A stretch of DNA of 64,000 nt from Misgurnus anguillicaudatus (GCF_027580225.2 NW_027395276.1:4447501-4511500), one strand, 5' to 3'. Counted from the stretch's first letter, positions 1 through 12,009 are shown. Made by a program: numbers and translations. The notes: generated by a model not told the origin, from the sequence alone.

Positions 1-244
1 GTTATGCATTTGCAGCACTCTTTTTTTTAACACCGATGTTAACAGGTTTAAACATTCACAGTGTGTTGATGTGATTGGTTAAATGTTTGTGACGTAGAAA
101 ACAGAGGTGGGATTGAGTCTGTCTTCAGAAAACGTTCTGTGACAAAATGCTCTGAAATGGTGTTGATTGATAAATTTGCATATTAAAAAACATCCCACTG
201 ACATATAAACAACAATAAAAACTTGTTGTGTACTTCAGACTCAC

Positions 245-402
245 TTCTTGTAGAGGAGAATGGCAATGACGATGCAGATAATAAAAACGACAGCAAGGAC
301 GGGTCCAACCACCCAGATGAGACCATCGCCCGCGTCCAAAGGCTGAGGGTCCGAGTCGGGTGCGATGACGGGGTCAGTGTACGGGCTGGCCACAAACATC
401 TT
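245..402 (-). CDS. ptprs: ptprs exon: juxtamembrane end and transmembrane helix
   Basis: About residues 1239-1290 of the assembled protein. A short extracellular tail ([12 protein letters not shown]) and an acidic linker ([12 protein letters not shown]) lead into a hydrophobic helix, [20 protein letters not shown] followed by ILLY, then lysines that mark the cytoplasmic side. This helix is nearly invariant in PTPRS and PTPRD and differs from PTPRF. The acceptor is ttgttcag and the donor gtgagt, with phase 0 in and phase 2 out. An apparent stop just after the second lysine lies in the intron and is not the protein end. The phosphatase domains are beyond position 1. Confidence 0.96.
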
Positions 403-481
403 CTGAACAAACATAAACAGGAGCATTAGATCTGTACACACGCATGCACGTACACATCTGTCTGCACACTGCACATCTTAC

Positions 482-697
482 CCCAGTGGTGGAGTTCAGT
501 TCAGCCAGGATGAAGAAGACGTACTCCTGACCCGCTTCTAACGCACGGTTTTCAAAACCACCGTAGTCCAGCTGATCACCCAGCGTGAAGAACGCAGGTA
601 GGGTTGCAGGTGTGAAGCGGGCGGTGATGTAAGCCCTCCTCAGATCCACCTTTCGCTGCCGAGGGTCTCGCTGTTTCTGGCTAATGTCCTTCAACAG
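482..697 (-). CDS. ptprs: ptprs exon: membrane-proximal ectodomain with basic stretch
   Basis: Seventy-two codons (about 1167-1238), phase 0 on both sides, acceptor gtgacacag and donor gtaaga. It begins LLKDISQKQRDPRQRK and continues with AYITARF, TLGDQLDYGGFENRAL and EYVFFILAEL, matching the PTPRS segment just outside the membrane. The basic run (KQRDPRQRKVDLRR) sits where LAR-family receptors are cut by furin-like proteases into two non-covalently joined subunits; cleavage here is inferred from position. It ends in a likely N-glycosylation sequon, NSTT. The neighbouring exon supplies the preceding DGMDLEE. Confidence 0.95.
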
Positions 698-1941
698 CTG
701 TGTCACATACACACGAAAGACTTTACACTTACCACAAGTTTGATATAGTGGAAATGGCACAAAACATTAATGTTTTACTCTCTCTTTTAGCTCTCTTTTT
801 TTCTCGTGCATGTGTGAGATAAGACACTATGCTGACCAAGCACTTATATTTACCTCCTTAGAAGAATACTCAGACGTACTGGTTTAATGTTATTTATATC
901 ACACACTAAAGTTATTATTAGTCATATAGAAACTAGTTCTGTAAAAAATATCAAACATTTGCTACATATCGACACTGAAAACGTAAAACAATTCCAATAC
1001 TTGTGTCCCACAGAAATTATATTCCGAAACCAGCTGGGTGTTTTCGCTGTCTTTTTTTCTTTAAAATGACGAGCAAAAACTGCATTAACCCAGATACTGT
1101 TGTGCTTTAAGTTCACAAAAAAAGAAAAAACATGTCATTTATTAACCCTCATGTCGTTCAGTGAGGTTTATTTTTACATTTGCACTATAATCTGTTTCTC
1201 ATATAAATGTTAATTACTACCTAACATTAAGAAACAAAAAGCAATACATTTTTTAAGTACTGCTATACAACTGTTTATGTTAGATAAGTTTTAGTAAATG
1301 TATTAGAAAATGTTGAAATTAACATTAAATTAATGAATGCTTTAAAAGTACACTGCAAAAAATTACTTTTTTTCTTGTTTTTAGTACAAATATCTAACAT
1401 TTTTTAAATCAAGATGTATTTTCTTGATCAGCAAAATGACCCTAGGAAATTTAGACAAAACATATACAATTTAAGTAAATGTGTGCTTAAAACAAGCAAC
1501 AAAAATGAATAAATAATCTGCCAGTGGGGTAAGAAAAATTTTCTTTAACATTTAAAGAAAAAATTAAAGAAAGATTTGCATACCCAAGCGGCAGATTTTT
1601 TTTGCTTGTTTTAATTTCATGTTAAACACTGTATGTGAAGGTGAAAATAACCTGCCATGTTATATTTGTCTTATAATAAAATAAAAATGAAAGTTTAAGG
1701 CCTTAATGTTGAAAAATGGTATTGAATTTTTTCAGGTATGATATCAAATTTAGAAATTCCAGTATTGTGACAATATGAATAAGAACGGCACAATTCTTTA
1801 GAAACCTGTCAAAACCTCAAAGTCAAAGTCTAGATGACACTTCAATAATTTTTATCATTTTAAAACAATAATTTTGTATTTTGCGTCCTCTGCTATCTAT
1901 GATCAGAGAAATGTAATGGTGTAAAATTTCACACATCGTAC
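698..1941. other. Intron: one MITE copy, otherwise AT-rich
   Basis: No coding signal. It contains the CACTGCAAAAAAT-ended repeat at 1351-1620; the rest is AT-rich sequence in which I recognise nothing. Confidence 0.7.
1351..1620 (+). repeat. Dispersed repeat with CACTGCAAAAAAT end, copy 1
   Basis: Begins CACTGCAAAAAATTACTTTT and holds a run of TTGTTTTTAGTACAAATATC-like sequence, the phrase TTAAGTAAATGTGTGCTTAA, and a GGCAGATTTTTTTTGCTTG block. A reverse-oriented relative lies at 8570-8832. Common style of non-autonomous DNA element in fish; family not determined. Confidence 0.6.
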
Positions 1942-2029
1942 CTCCTCCAGGTCCATCCCATCTGGGCTCTTCAGGTGACTTATGACCCCTCTGGCTCTCG
2001 TCAGAGGAACCACCACTACATAGATGTTC
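1942..2029 (-). CDS. ptprs: ptprs exon: start of membrane-proximal domain
   Basis: An 88-nt exon (about residues 1137-1166) reading NIYVVVVPLTRARG then LKSPDGMDLEE, equivalent to the human PTPRS stretch containing VMVPLRKSRG and EDMDLEE. The arginine before it is split with the upstream exon (AG plus G). Acceptor cttgcag, donor gtacga. The frame used is not the one that gives the longest open reading frame here, so the exon was found by homology and splice phase. Confidence 0.92.
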
Positions 2030-2437
2030 CTGCAAGTACATGAAGATCTCAATAGACAGACGTGCCGTCTCAACAAAATCAATCTCTCAACCTCTTACTC
2101 AAAAACAATCTTTCTTTGTGACTAAAGATGTTCTGTTGGAAGATGAGGAGTCTAAATAACAGGGTGGTGGATGTTGTCTTCTGCAGATGCGTGTGAGTAT
2201 TTTTTATATAACTGGTTCCCTCGTCTCAACTGTGCACGCTGCTGTTAATGTGAGATGCATCAAGAAACTTCAATTATTTCCTCCTGAACTCTGCAGCCAG
2301 AAAAACTGCAGTTGTAAATTATTAAAAGCTCTGCAACTGAACGTTTCCTGCATGTATGTTGTCGTGTCTTCGATGTGCATTAAAGACAGCAGGTCAGAGC
2401 CCACGTGTGTGCATGTACACGATAACCTCAATCATAC

Positions 2438-2691
2438 CTCACATTGCTCCTGGTGTCCAGTGACGGCAGTATGATGGTGATGGTGGCTTCTGTCTCTCGC
2501 GTGTGGTCCACCTCCGGCCGGCGGATCAGGATGGGAGGCGACGTCTTGGCGTGAATGCGGTGTCTCAGACCGCCCATGTTTCCCTCCGGGATGGTGATCT
2601 TGAAGTCGTAACTGGTGTCCGGCTGGAGGTTCGGTATCACCGCTTTTCTCTGACGAGCGTCGAACGTCATCTTCTCACGATTATATTCCAC
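2438..2691 (-). CDS. ptprs: ptprs exon: FN3-8 second half and linker
   Basis: 254 nt (about residues 1053-1136), phase 0 in and phase 2 out, acceptor catccgcag and donor gtatga. It carries VEYNREKMTFDARQRK, then LQPDTSYDFKITI and NMGGLRHRIHAKT, the C, E, F and G strand region of the last FN3 domain (compare human LKPHTFYNFVLTNRG and GGLQQTVTAWT). It then passes into the linker with an ILPSLDTRSNV stretch. It joins exactly to 7006-7100 upstream. Confidence 0.94.
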
Positions 2692-3149
2692 CTGCGGATG
2701 TAAAAGCAACTTTCAGAAAGTTTCCTGAGTTTTCTCTCTTTGTATAAACACCTGCTTCACAAACCCATAATCAGGACCCTGCGAGTGAGGGGGTCTTAAT
2801 GTTGTCAACCATGAAACATCGAATTATTAATCTGTACATTGGTCGGGAGGTCACCATTTGATTGTTGGGTTTATTTACATCAATTTACAGTTATCTTTCC
2901 TGTGTCAAACCTTTCCTATAGAAATATGAAGTTGGGACGGGAGTCGGGACATATATTTTGATTATTATTGTGAATTGCCTTTGGTTTAAATCCCAGCTTT
3001 AACACTGACTTTATTTGCTTCTTCCTATTGCTGGCTGGAGGCAGATATTATTTAAACAAACATTCTAATCGTAATATTGAATGCCAGTTACAAAACTCAA
3101 ATGAGCGTTTATATGGTATAAATTAATTTCTTCCACCCTGAAGCTATTT

Positions 3150-4465
3150 TGGGGATTTTCGCCTGGACTTGGCCTACCCAATTTCAAAAGCACATGCAGA
3201 GGTTTACATACAAATGTTTGGTATCATTTTACAGGAAACCCTTTGAAATTACATAAAACACTGTTGAAAGGGCTAAACATGGTTGTATGTGTTGTCAGTC
3301 CTCTAATAAACACAAAAATAAATAGGCGCTTTTTGATGTTTTTTTTCTAAAGTTTTTATTTGAAAGTGTATAACTCTGGCCCTGGGTGCCTCAGCTCCCT
3401 GCAGACAGTTTTGTTTGATTCCAGCAATTACCAGCTTACAGAGGAAAAATGATTTTTTTCTCTATCATAATCTTTACAAAAGTTATTTTACTCCAACTGA
3501 AGGGAGGAATAATACCCTTTTTGTATTTAATTTCCACCTAAAAATATTTGAAGTGCTCCCATAAGCACATACAGTGGAATAAATGCAATTGCTTAATATC
3601 ATTTTAAAGAAAACACTTTGAAGTTACATAAAAAGCTGCTGTTTGTGAAAAATATTGTTATTTATGTTGTTTTTCATACGATGAAACACCAAATTTTCTT
3701 TTTTTATGTTGTAAATACTGCCTTTGATAGTGTATAACTCTGGTTCTGTGTGCTCTAGCAGACTGCAGACAGTTCTGGTTGTTAACAGCAGCAGACAGTA
3801 AACACCTAAACAAAGAATGATCTCTTTAGCATGTCGCATTCAAAAGTTATTCTTATTTTACTGAAGTGTGCGAAAATCCATTTTTCATATAAATATTATT
3901 TTTTTGTTTTGCACATATAATAAATAGCAAGGGATTAATTATGCACACAACCAAAGAAAATGTTGTGAATGGACTCATTGTTTAGAGTAGGACCTAATAT
4001 AAAAGATGGTGTATCATTTGTGGCTATATGTGCTATCTGAGGCAGTTCATGCTCAAGTTTCACATACGTTTACAAAAGACGATTTTTTACCTTATAATTC
4101 ATTCAACTATTGTTGGATATGTGTTGATAATAGAACAAAAATAACGTTATAGCCTTATTCCTGAGAATGAGAGCTTTCATTTGATATAAGACTTGCCCAT
4201 GTTTGTCATACTTGAAAAATATGAAATATGTGAATATTAAATCATATAAAAATTATGGGGGGGGGGTGATAGTGTAAATTAAGTGTAAATAACTTTCTTA
4301 GAGTAAAAGATTTGTCAAAGTGATGCATATCTGCAGAAAGTAGAGACTCTAAGCTTTCAAACAGTATCTCATATGTGTTACTGGGGTCCATGACAGACCA
4401 TTAACAATTAAAAGAATATTTTATATTAAGTCAAAATGAGAAATTTTGGACCCGGGACAGGGTCC
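3150..4465 (+). repeat. Dispersed repeat with internal diverged duplication
   Basis: Two related blocks (about 3170-3420 and 3545-3790) share phrases such as AGTGTATAACTCTGG and CTGCAGACAGTT. The block from about 3920 to 4460 matches 61555-62080 in reverse orientation. It ends near a CCCGGGACAGGGTCC segment. No protein coding seen. Confidence 0.7.
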
Positions 4466-4481
4466 TAGGGTTGAAGAGGTT

Positions 4482-4701
4482 AAAGGCGGAGTCCACGATG
4501 TTTGAAAAACGCGTTGGAAAAGGAGACGGGCCGACTACCAAAACACACTTATAGCCAATCAAATCAAATCAAATACCGGGTTGCGTATGTGTGGGGCGGG
4601 TCTATCAACAGAAGGTCCAGATTCTATTGGGGTAGGGGCGTGTTTGTTTAGGTGATTTCAAATATCAACATTGGCTTTCAAACATCATGGACTCCGCCTT
4701 T
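4482..4701 (+). mobile_element. 220-bp palindromic MITE
   Basis: Inverted ends AAAGGCGGAGTCCACGATGT and (right end, reversed) AAAGGCGGAGTCCATGATGT, extending to about 26 bp. No coding capacity. The ends lie in TTTAAA-type junctions directly against the next element. Confidence 0.85.
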
Positions 4702-5968
4702 AAAGGAGCTGTATGTAACATTGACTACTAGTGGTTGAGGTTGGTACCGCAGTCTAAATTCATAAGATTGTAGACGTTTCCCCCCTCTCATGTTGCAAGA
4801 CACAGGATTGCAGATGACGATGGAAAGCAAAAGTTTATCTGCTTATTTTTACATTTGCAATGTTTTTGTTGACTGCTAATTAGATTTTGAAAACTCAATC
4901 TGTGGCAACGTGAGCTGTTTATCAGGCGCTGCTTCTTCTCACCAGCTTGTTTAAAAGCAAGGCAGTGTTGCCCGGATCGCAGCCTTTCAGCGGAGTTCTG
5001 TATTGGTCTACTTTAAAACTGTTTCTGTAGGTTGATTTTTTTTGCGGGTTAAAGATTGAAGGATTTGGTTCATTAGTTGTTGGTATTTGGGCTGTGAATA
5101 GTCATTGGGATGCTTTTGGAGTAATTTTGAATGACCATTGGGGATGTTTAGTTATGAGTATCTGGCAACCCTGACAGGACAAAGATGGAAGCAAAAGCAC
5201 AAAGAAACGGATTAATGGATAATCATTTAATATAAGTGAGTTTGTATTTGTTAAATTGTTGTTGGGTTTTCATAACAATAGTATTGAACTATAAACTTAT
5301 CATTTGTTTTAAAGTAAGGGGGGAATCCAGGTTTTTATTACTGTAACAACGCATGTATATCACTTTCATATCATATGACTTATTTTTTTAATAATAAATA
5401 ATGTTAATTCTCATCAAGGTCTAAAGTTGAAGATTTAAATGAGTTTATTACTCTGTGGCAAATTGTCCTCACCAGCACATCCCTAAAGACTCAATTTGTT
5501 GACAAAACAAACTTTTAAATTTAAGACTTAAAATATCAAAAATCAAACAGATTATATTAGTAAAACTGCAGTAGTGTGTGGACTTTGTCCTTTTAAAACT
5601 ACACTTCTACATGTGAATACCCTCATTTAGTGCCTTATTTAGCTATAATAGGTGAAAAATCGAATTAAGTAATTTTTTATGTTTTTATCCGATTAGTCGA
5701 TTAATCGAAAAAATTATTGTTTGATTAATCAATTATAAAAAAAAAACGTTAGTTGCAGCCCTAGTTGTGTCCATCAAAGGTTGCATTTATGAGCCATCGG
5801 GTCTCGCTTAAGCAATTGTGATAACTGAGCTGTCGAAATAAACTACTGGGTAAAACAAAACAGACAATCTGGCAAGGAAGGCACGAATTTAGCATGTTTC
5901 CTAAATACCTACATATATATTATAGTATTTTTTAATTAGTACAGTAAAAACTTACATAGAGCTCCTTT
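4702..5968 (+). mobile_element. 1.27-kb non-autonomous element with AAAGGAGCT ends
   Basis: Left end AAAGGAGCTGTATGTAACAT; right end, reversed, AAAGGAGCTCTATGTAAGTT. No transposase found inside. Near 5640-5765 it contains the end of another element (GATTAATCAATT ... GTTGCAGCCCTAG), so it is itself a target of insertion. Confidence 0.75.
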
Positions 5969-6960
5969 AAAGGGACAATAATTAGGATTTACCCCATCTA
6001 ATGGTAAAATTGTATTTTGCATTCAAACGAACAGTGCTCTCTAGCGCCTCGCTTTTCCAAATGCGTGTTGCAACTACGGTAGCCGTTATGTAATCACTGA
6101 TCTCCTTTTCCGTTTCAACTAGTTCACGTGTTCTGACTGAAAACGCGTTGTTGAAACGCATTGGTAGGCTGGTGCTTTTAGGGGCTGTCCACACGGTGAC
6201 GCGTATCACCGTATACGTATAAATTTGTTATCGTATTGGCGTTTCATCCACATGGATCCGGCGTTTTGGAAGACTGAATCCGCTATTTTTTGAAACCGGG
6301 TCCTAAAGTGGATAAATCTGAAACCGACACCCTTGCGGTTTCGTCTGTACAGCCAATCCGTATATTTTGTGAAGCGAAAACGTCATCACATCACATGTCG
6401 GAAGCATCACACGTAACAGCAACAACAATACCGGCGGACTACGTGATTGTGTTCGTGCTACAGAAGCTACTAAAGCCTACTAGCTTTATTACAGCAAAAT
6501 CTATTGCTTCTATGCAATTGTGGTAACCAACAAGCGATAATGGACAACACCATACGTTGGTTATGCGCATGTTCAAAGTCTTCTTCTCCGTGTATAGTGT
6601 ATATCTGTGGCAGAATTACAGCGCCCCATACTGGTCCGGCATATATACTACACCGCTTTCAGTCGGTTTCAGTGGTTTCGTGTTTACGGATAATTTTTTG
6701 AGAGCAAGGAAAAAAAAATGATCGGATAGGGAATGCACCGGCTTCGTGTGGACATAGCCTTAGTCCCTCTCTGCTATTATAGTTTCTCAATACGGCGGAA
6801 CGACATGGAAGCCTCCTTGGACTTACCCGTTCAATGTAAGTAAAGAGGAGATATTCTAAGCTTACAAAGAAAAGTCAGATCACTGGCAGAGGTCATTTGA
6901 CACCAACGAGGACATATTTATGAATAAAGACATTGATTTTCATTAATAACACACTTAAAA
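5969..6960 (+). mobile_element. AAAGGGACAATAATTAGG element, split by a nested insertion
   Basis: Starts AAAGGGACAATAATTAGGAT, abutting the previous element. Its body (AGTGCTCTCTAGCGCCTC; later CAATACGGCGGAACGACATG) is interrupted by the nested element at 6179-6759. The right end was not clearly located, so 6960 is approximate. Confidence 0.5.
6179..6759 (+). mobile_element. Harbinger-like MITE, nested
   Basis: Ends GGGGCTGTCCACACGGTG and, reversed, GGCTATGTCCACACGAAG, flanked on both sides by TTA. A 3-bp TTA duplication with such ends suggests a PIF/Harbinger-type element; the class is inferred. Boundaries good to a few bases. Confidence 0.65.
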
Positions 6961-7005
6961 CCCTACTTACTTTAAACATATTAGTTAGTTTGTTGTAAGA
7001 CTCAC

Positions 7006-7100
7006 AGTGAATCGATAGGGGGCGCTGCTCTCTGGAAACTCCCAGGTCAACAACACACTCGTCTTAGTCGCCAAATTCACAGAGAAATTTCTGGGCACAT
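7006..7100 (-). CDS. ptprs: ptprs exon: FN3-8 first half
   Basis: 95 nt (about residues 1021-1052), giving VPRNFSVNLATKTSVLLTWE then FPESSAPYRFT. The KTSVLL-W-E core is the conserved B/C strand of the last FN3 domain in PTPRS (human MKTSVLLSWEFPDNY). Contains the sequon NFS. Acceptor gtttgaacag, donor gtgagt. The first codon is completed by a G from the FN3-7 exon, so phase is 1 in and 0 out. Confidence 0.94.
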
Positions 7101-7306
7101 CTGTTCAAACACACACACAAACATAGGGATTATAAACAATACGGGTTATAAATGAGGTTGAGGAATTACTGATAAACACACACAGAGAAGCAGCACAGTG
7201 ATCCAGCGCGGTCCATCCCTGACAACATTCATCAGCTGTAATGAAGGTTAGTTTGAAGGAAGGGAATCATTAAAACCATGTGAAACAGTGAGAAGAACGG
7301 TGAACC

Positions 7307-7326
7307 ACACACACACACACACACAA
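7307..7326. repeat. (CA)n microsatellite
   Basis: Short uninterrupted CA run in the intron between FN3-8 and FN3-7 exons. Confidence 0.9.
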
Positions 7327-7657
7327 ACAAGGCTTTATTTCATTGTGCCACACCACAGACTGGACTGGGAAGTGTCAGAAAACATAAACGTGAAGGGCAG
7401 TGAAGGAATACAGGTAAAGGAAAAACACCTTCTGAAAGTGAAGCCACGAGTCCTCCTCACTCGACTCGACTGGACTCGACTGAGAGCTGACGCGACTTAC
7501 CTCAGGAACATCAGCATCCGGTTGACCTGTTACCTGTGAGACAGCGTGTGGGACATTCTCCACTGGTGCTGGTTGGGTAGTTGAGGGTATAGGGTATTAG
7601 TGGAGGCTTTGGGGGTTTGTTGTGTCCTTCATTCAGGTGACAGGAAGTGGGCCATAC

Positions 7658-8248
7658 CTGTGTCAAATGCTGCAGTTCTGTACAGCACCTGCGGGCCACA
7701 CGGCCCAGACCCAGCTCTGTTGTGAGCGCACATTCTCACAGCGTACGCCCGGTCTGGGTTCAACCCGTGGATGGTGTAGCCGTAAGTATCTGCCGGTAAC
7801 ATCAGCGTACGCGGTTCACCAACGCCCGCTTCCCCGTACACGAGCGTGTATCCCGTGATAGCACCGCTGCGTTCCGAGGACTTTGGAGGAATCCAGGCTA
7901 TCTGCAGCGAGCAGCAGGTGGCGTTCACGTGCTCTGACAGCTCGGGAAATCCTTCGGGTGGGATCTCGGGCACAGCGAGTTCTTCCTGAGCCTCTTCACC
8001 ATAGCCAGAGTGGCCTTTAGCTGCCAGCAGGAAAGAGTACACGGCACCAGGACGCAGTCGGGACACGATGTACTGGCGCTCTTCAGGTTTGATGAAGACG
8101 GATTCAGAGCGGGTGTCGTTTTTAAGAGCGTACGTGAGCCGGAAGCCGAGGATCTCTAGCAGAGGACTGGAGGAGTGTTGAGGAGTCCAAAACACAGCAG
8201 CAGATGTCTCATTAACCAGATGCACAGTCAGACGGGGAGCAGGAGGTA
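7658..8248 (-). CDS. ptprs: ptprs exon: FN3-6 and FN3-7
   Basis: The largest exon here, 591 nt (about residues 824-1020), encoding two FN3 domains without an intron between them, as in mammalian genes. FN3-6 begins PPAPRLTVHLVNETSAAVFW and ends near GYGEEAQEELAVPE. FN3-7 begins PPEGFPELSEHVNATCCSLQ, contains WIPPKSSERSGAITGYTLVY and ends in GPQVLYRTAAFDT. Sequons are NETS, NDTR and NATC. Acceptor ccgtag, donor gtatgg, phase 1 both sides. It is quite diverged from human PTPRS, as expected of FN3-6/7, the fast-evolving part of the ectodomain. Confidence 0.95.
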
Positions 8249-8359
8249 CTACGGTAAAGAAGACATTGGCAATTTTAGTTGATGTATAATTCATCTATGA
8301 ATGCATAAAACACATTGATAGATTCTGGTTAACACAACATTCAAGCTAAATATTATCCA

Positions 8360-8520
8360 GTCAAACACTGTAAAAAAAATGCAGTATAAAGTTAAAACAA
8401 CTTGGTTTTGCAAGTTGAAATTGTTTAACTTAATGTTTTAAATTAAAGTAACATAAAATATATGTTGATTTGACATTATTTTAACAGTGAGATTTAAAAG
8501 AGCAACGTGAGGAACTACAC
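8360..8520 (+). repeat. CACTGTAAAAAA-ended element fragment
   Basis: Begins CACTGTAAAAAAAATGCAGT followed by TTAAAACAACTTGGTTTTGC. Its reverse counterpart forms the right end of the element at 54751-55536 (CCAAGTTGTTTTAACTTCAT). Only one end is recognisable here. Confidence 0.5.
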
Positions 8521-8569
8521 ATCATGTTGAAGAATGTAATTTAATCTATGAAATAATGTTCTGGAGAGG

Positions 8570-8832
8570 ACCAAATGACCTAAGAAAATAAGTCTAGTAC
8601 TTATCAAATTTAAGTGGATTTTGGCTTAAAACAAATTTTCTTGAATTAAGTGTTTAAGAAAAGGTAAACTTACCAAGATTTTTTTTTCTTACGCTATTGG
8701 CAGATTTTTTGTTTGCTTTAAGCACAAATTCACTTAAGTTGTATATTTTTTGTCCATAAACTGGATTTTTTAGATTTTTTGACTGAAAACAAGACAAAAA
8801 TACTGAGCAACAAAGTCATTTTTTGTAGTGTG
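8570..8832 (-). repeat. Dispersed repeat with CACTGCAAAAAAT-type end, copy 2
   Basis: Reverse-oriented relative of 1351-1620, sharing the GGCAGATTTTTTGTTTGC block, AATTCACTTAAGTTG and the CAAAAAATGACTT-type terminus. Diverged, so an old family. Confidence 0.6.
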
Positions 8833-8847
8833 TCACATATAGTTAGT

Positions 8848-10221
<1,374 letters not shown>

Positions 10222-10544
10222 GAGCTGATATAACCAATAACTCTAATCACTCTACTGAGCCTTCACCACAGCTTCATTTGTGTTTACAGTCAATAAGAAA
10301 TAAACAGCACTTTGATAATAAATAACCCATTCTGATACAAACCCTTGCAATTTTAAAATCGATTAAATGTGCAAGTTAAGCAACACGCTATCTCTCCAAA
10401 CACTTTAAAGACAAAGCAGAATGATCGACAAACAAAAAGCTTTTCAGACTCCCCTATCTCACCGGTCTTATTACACTAACATCATTCAGGTGGTAATGAT
10501 TGAATAATCCTAAACTCTTAATATATATAGAGAGAGATACTCAC

Positions 10545-10662
10545 ATGCTGCAGGTGTCCAGATCAGCTGTGCTTTACTGTGAACTCCATCACCTTTAACA
10601 GTGTACGCTGACACACTGATGGAGTACAGAGTTTCTGGCTGTAGGTCATCAATGATCGTTTC
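10545..10662 (-). CDS. ptprs: ptprs exon: FN3-5 second half
   Basis: 118 nt (about residues 785-823), reading ETIIDDLQPETLYSISVSAY then TVKGDGVHSKAQLIWTPAA. This is the E-F-G strand part of FN3-5 (human VITNLQPETAYSITVAAYT and KGDGARSKP). Acceptor gtgttcag, donor gtgagt. Entry in phase 0 matches both the 27-nt mini-exon at 10948-10974 and direct joining to 12427-12620, so both splice forms stay in frame. Confidence 0.94.
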
Positions 10663-10947
10663 CTGAACACAAACACACACTTAGTGTAACTTCGATGGCT
10701 ACTAAATCTGTGTACATGCTTTATTTGCAAATTACTATATTTGCTATAGAAACATTTCTAGACACATTTGTTAGCTTCATCGTTTTCTCTCATTTGTTCA
10801 TTCATAGCAGTTTTGTCTTTAATGACTTTGTGTGAGTGGCTCTCGTAAAGCTCTCTGAATCACTGAACAGACAATCAGTGAGAAAAGCGACAGATCGCGT
10901 GTGATTTTATCAACAGATCCGAATGTAAAACTTTAACACATACTCAC

Positions 10948-10974
10948 ATACTGCGCCGTCTCATCTAAAGCTCT
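10948..10974 (-). CDS. ptprs: ptprs FN3-5 mini-exon (27 nt)
   Basis: A nine-codon exon reading RALDETAQY (about residues 776-784). It stands where human PTPRS has WETDDTAEY and PTPRD WEFDDTTEH, between the IKD-ML-D stretch and the LQPETxYS strand of FN3-5. Acceptor gctgttag with a pyrimidine-rich tract containing TGC motifs; donor gtgagt. Length is a multiple of three and phase is 0 on both sides, so inclusion is optional. The tryptophan of the mammalian segment is replaced, while the D-E/D-T-A-Q/E-Y core is kept. Far too short for ORF detection; found by looking for the missing homologous residues. Confidence 0.85.
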
Positions 10975-11309
10975 CTAACAGCTCGAAGCAGCGTGAAACA
11001 GAGATATGAAAAGAGCAGATGGAGTGTAGGGGAAGAAAGAGTGAAAGATATTTTATAAAAGAAAGAATGGGTTGGCAATGAGCATGAAAAGATACGGTGA
11101 AAAAATCATTCAGCATTTGTTCATGCATATCTGACCAGGCACTAAAATCTGATGATTTCTTAATGGAACAGAAGAACTCACAAAATACTACACTGCAAGT
11201 AAACACTGCACACTAAAAACTGCTCAATAAACATTGGAGTAAACACCAGCTGCACGACTGCACAGAATCCTGCAGCTGTGCAGTAAACACTGTGCAGTTG
11301 TGCAGTAAA

Positions 11310-12009
11310 CATGACTGCACAGCAAAAACCGGGGACTGTGCAGCAAAACTGGGGATTGAGCGGCAACCACAGGAGACTGCTCACAAAACACAAGAGACTG
11401 CACAGCCAACAACAGGGACTGTGCAGAAAACACAAGAGACTGCACAGAAAACACAGGGGACTGTGCAGAAAACACAGGAGACTGCACACAAAATGAAAGA
11501 GACTGTGCAGCAAACACAGGAGACTGTGCAACAAACACAGGAGACTGCGCAGAAAACACAGGGGACTGCGCAGAAAACACAGGGGACTGCGCAGAAAACA
11601 CAGGGGACTGCACACAAAATGAAAGAGACTGTGCAGAAACCATAGGAGACTGTGCAGAAACCATAGGAGACTGTGCAGAAACCATAGGAGACTGTGCAGA
11701 AACCACAGGAGACTGTGCGTCAAACACAGGAGACTGTGCGTCAAACACAGGGGACTGTGCAGCAAACACAGGGGACTGCGCAGAAAACACAGGGGACTGC
11801 ACATAAAATGAAAGAGACTGTGCAGCAAACACAGGAGACTGTGCAACAAACACAGGAGACTGTGCAGAAACCACAGGAGACTGTGCAACAAACACAGGAG
11901 ACGCAAACACAGGAGACTGTGCAGAAACCACAGGAGACTGTGCAACAAACATAGGAGACTGTGCAAAAAACACCAGGCACAGTGCAGAAAACATGGGGAC
12001 CGCGCAGAA
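11310..12009. repeat. 21-nt minisatellite upstream of the FN3-5 mini-exon
   Basis: About 33 imperfect copies of a 21-nt unit, for example CAGCAAACACAGGAGACTGT plus G, with CAGAAAACACAGGGGACTGC variants and occasional ACACAAAATGAAAGAGACTG units. Since 21 is divisible by three, several frames on both strands stay open for up to about 260 codons; none is a plausible protein. In transcript order it lies between the FN3-5 first-half exon and the 27-nt mini-exon. Confidence 0.97.

Noticed and set aside
241..250. Stop codon right after the transmembrane helix
   Set aside because: The stop is in the intron; the exon ends in a good gtgagt donor at phase 2, so this is not a secreted or tailless form unless intron retention is shown.
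374..760. Single continuous minus-strand frame around the membrane-proximal exon
   Set aside because: Its extra N- and C-terminal residues come from flanking introns; homology and splice sites limit the exon to 482-697.
10971..10976. Alternative acceptors for the FN3-5 mini-exon two bases to either side
   Set aside because: They would give 25- or 29-base exons and break the frame; only the 27-base form restores the homologous residues.
11178..11994. Long open frames (about 260 codons) on the minus strand with LLCLLHS or AQSPVFS repeats
   Set aside because: They are frames through a 21-base tandem repeat. Any unit divisible by three keeps frames open; several frames on both strands are equally open and no splice or start context exists.
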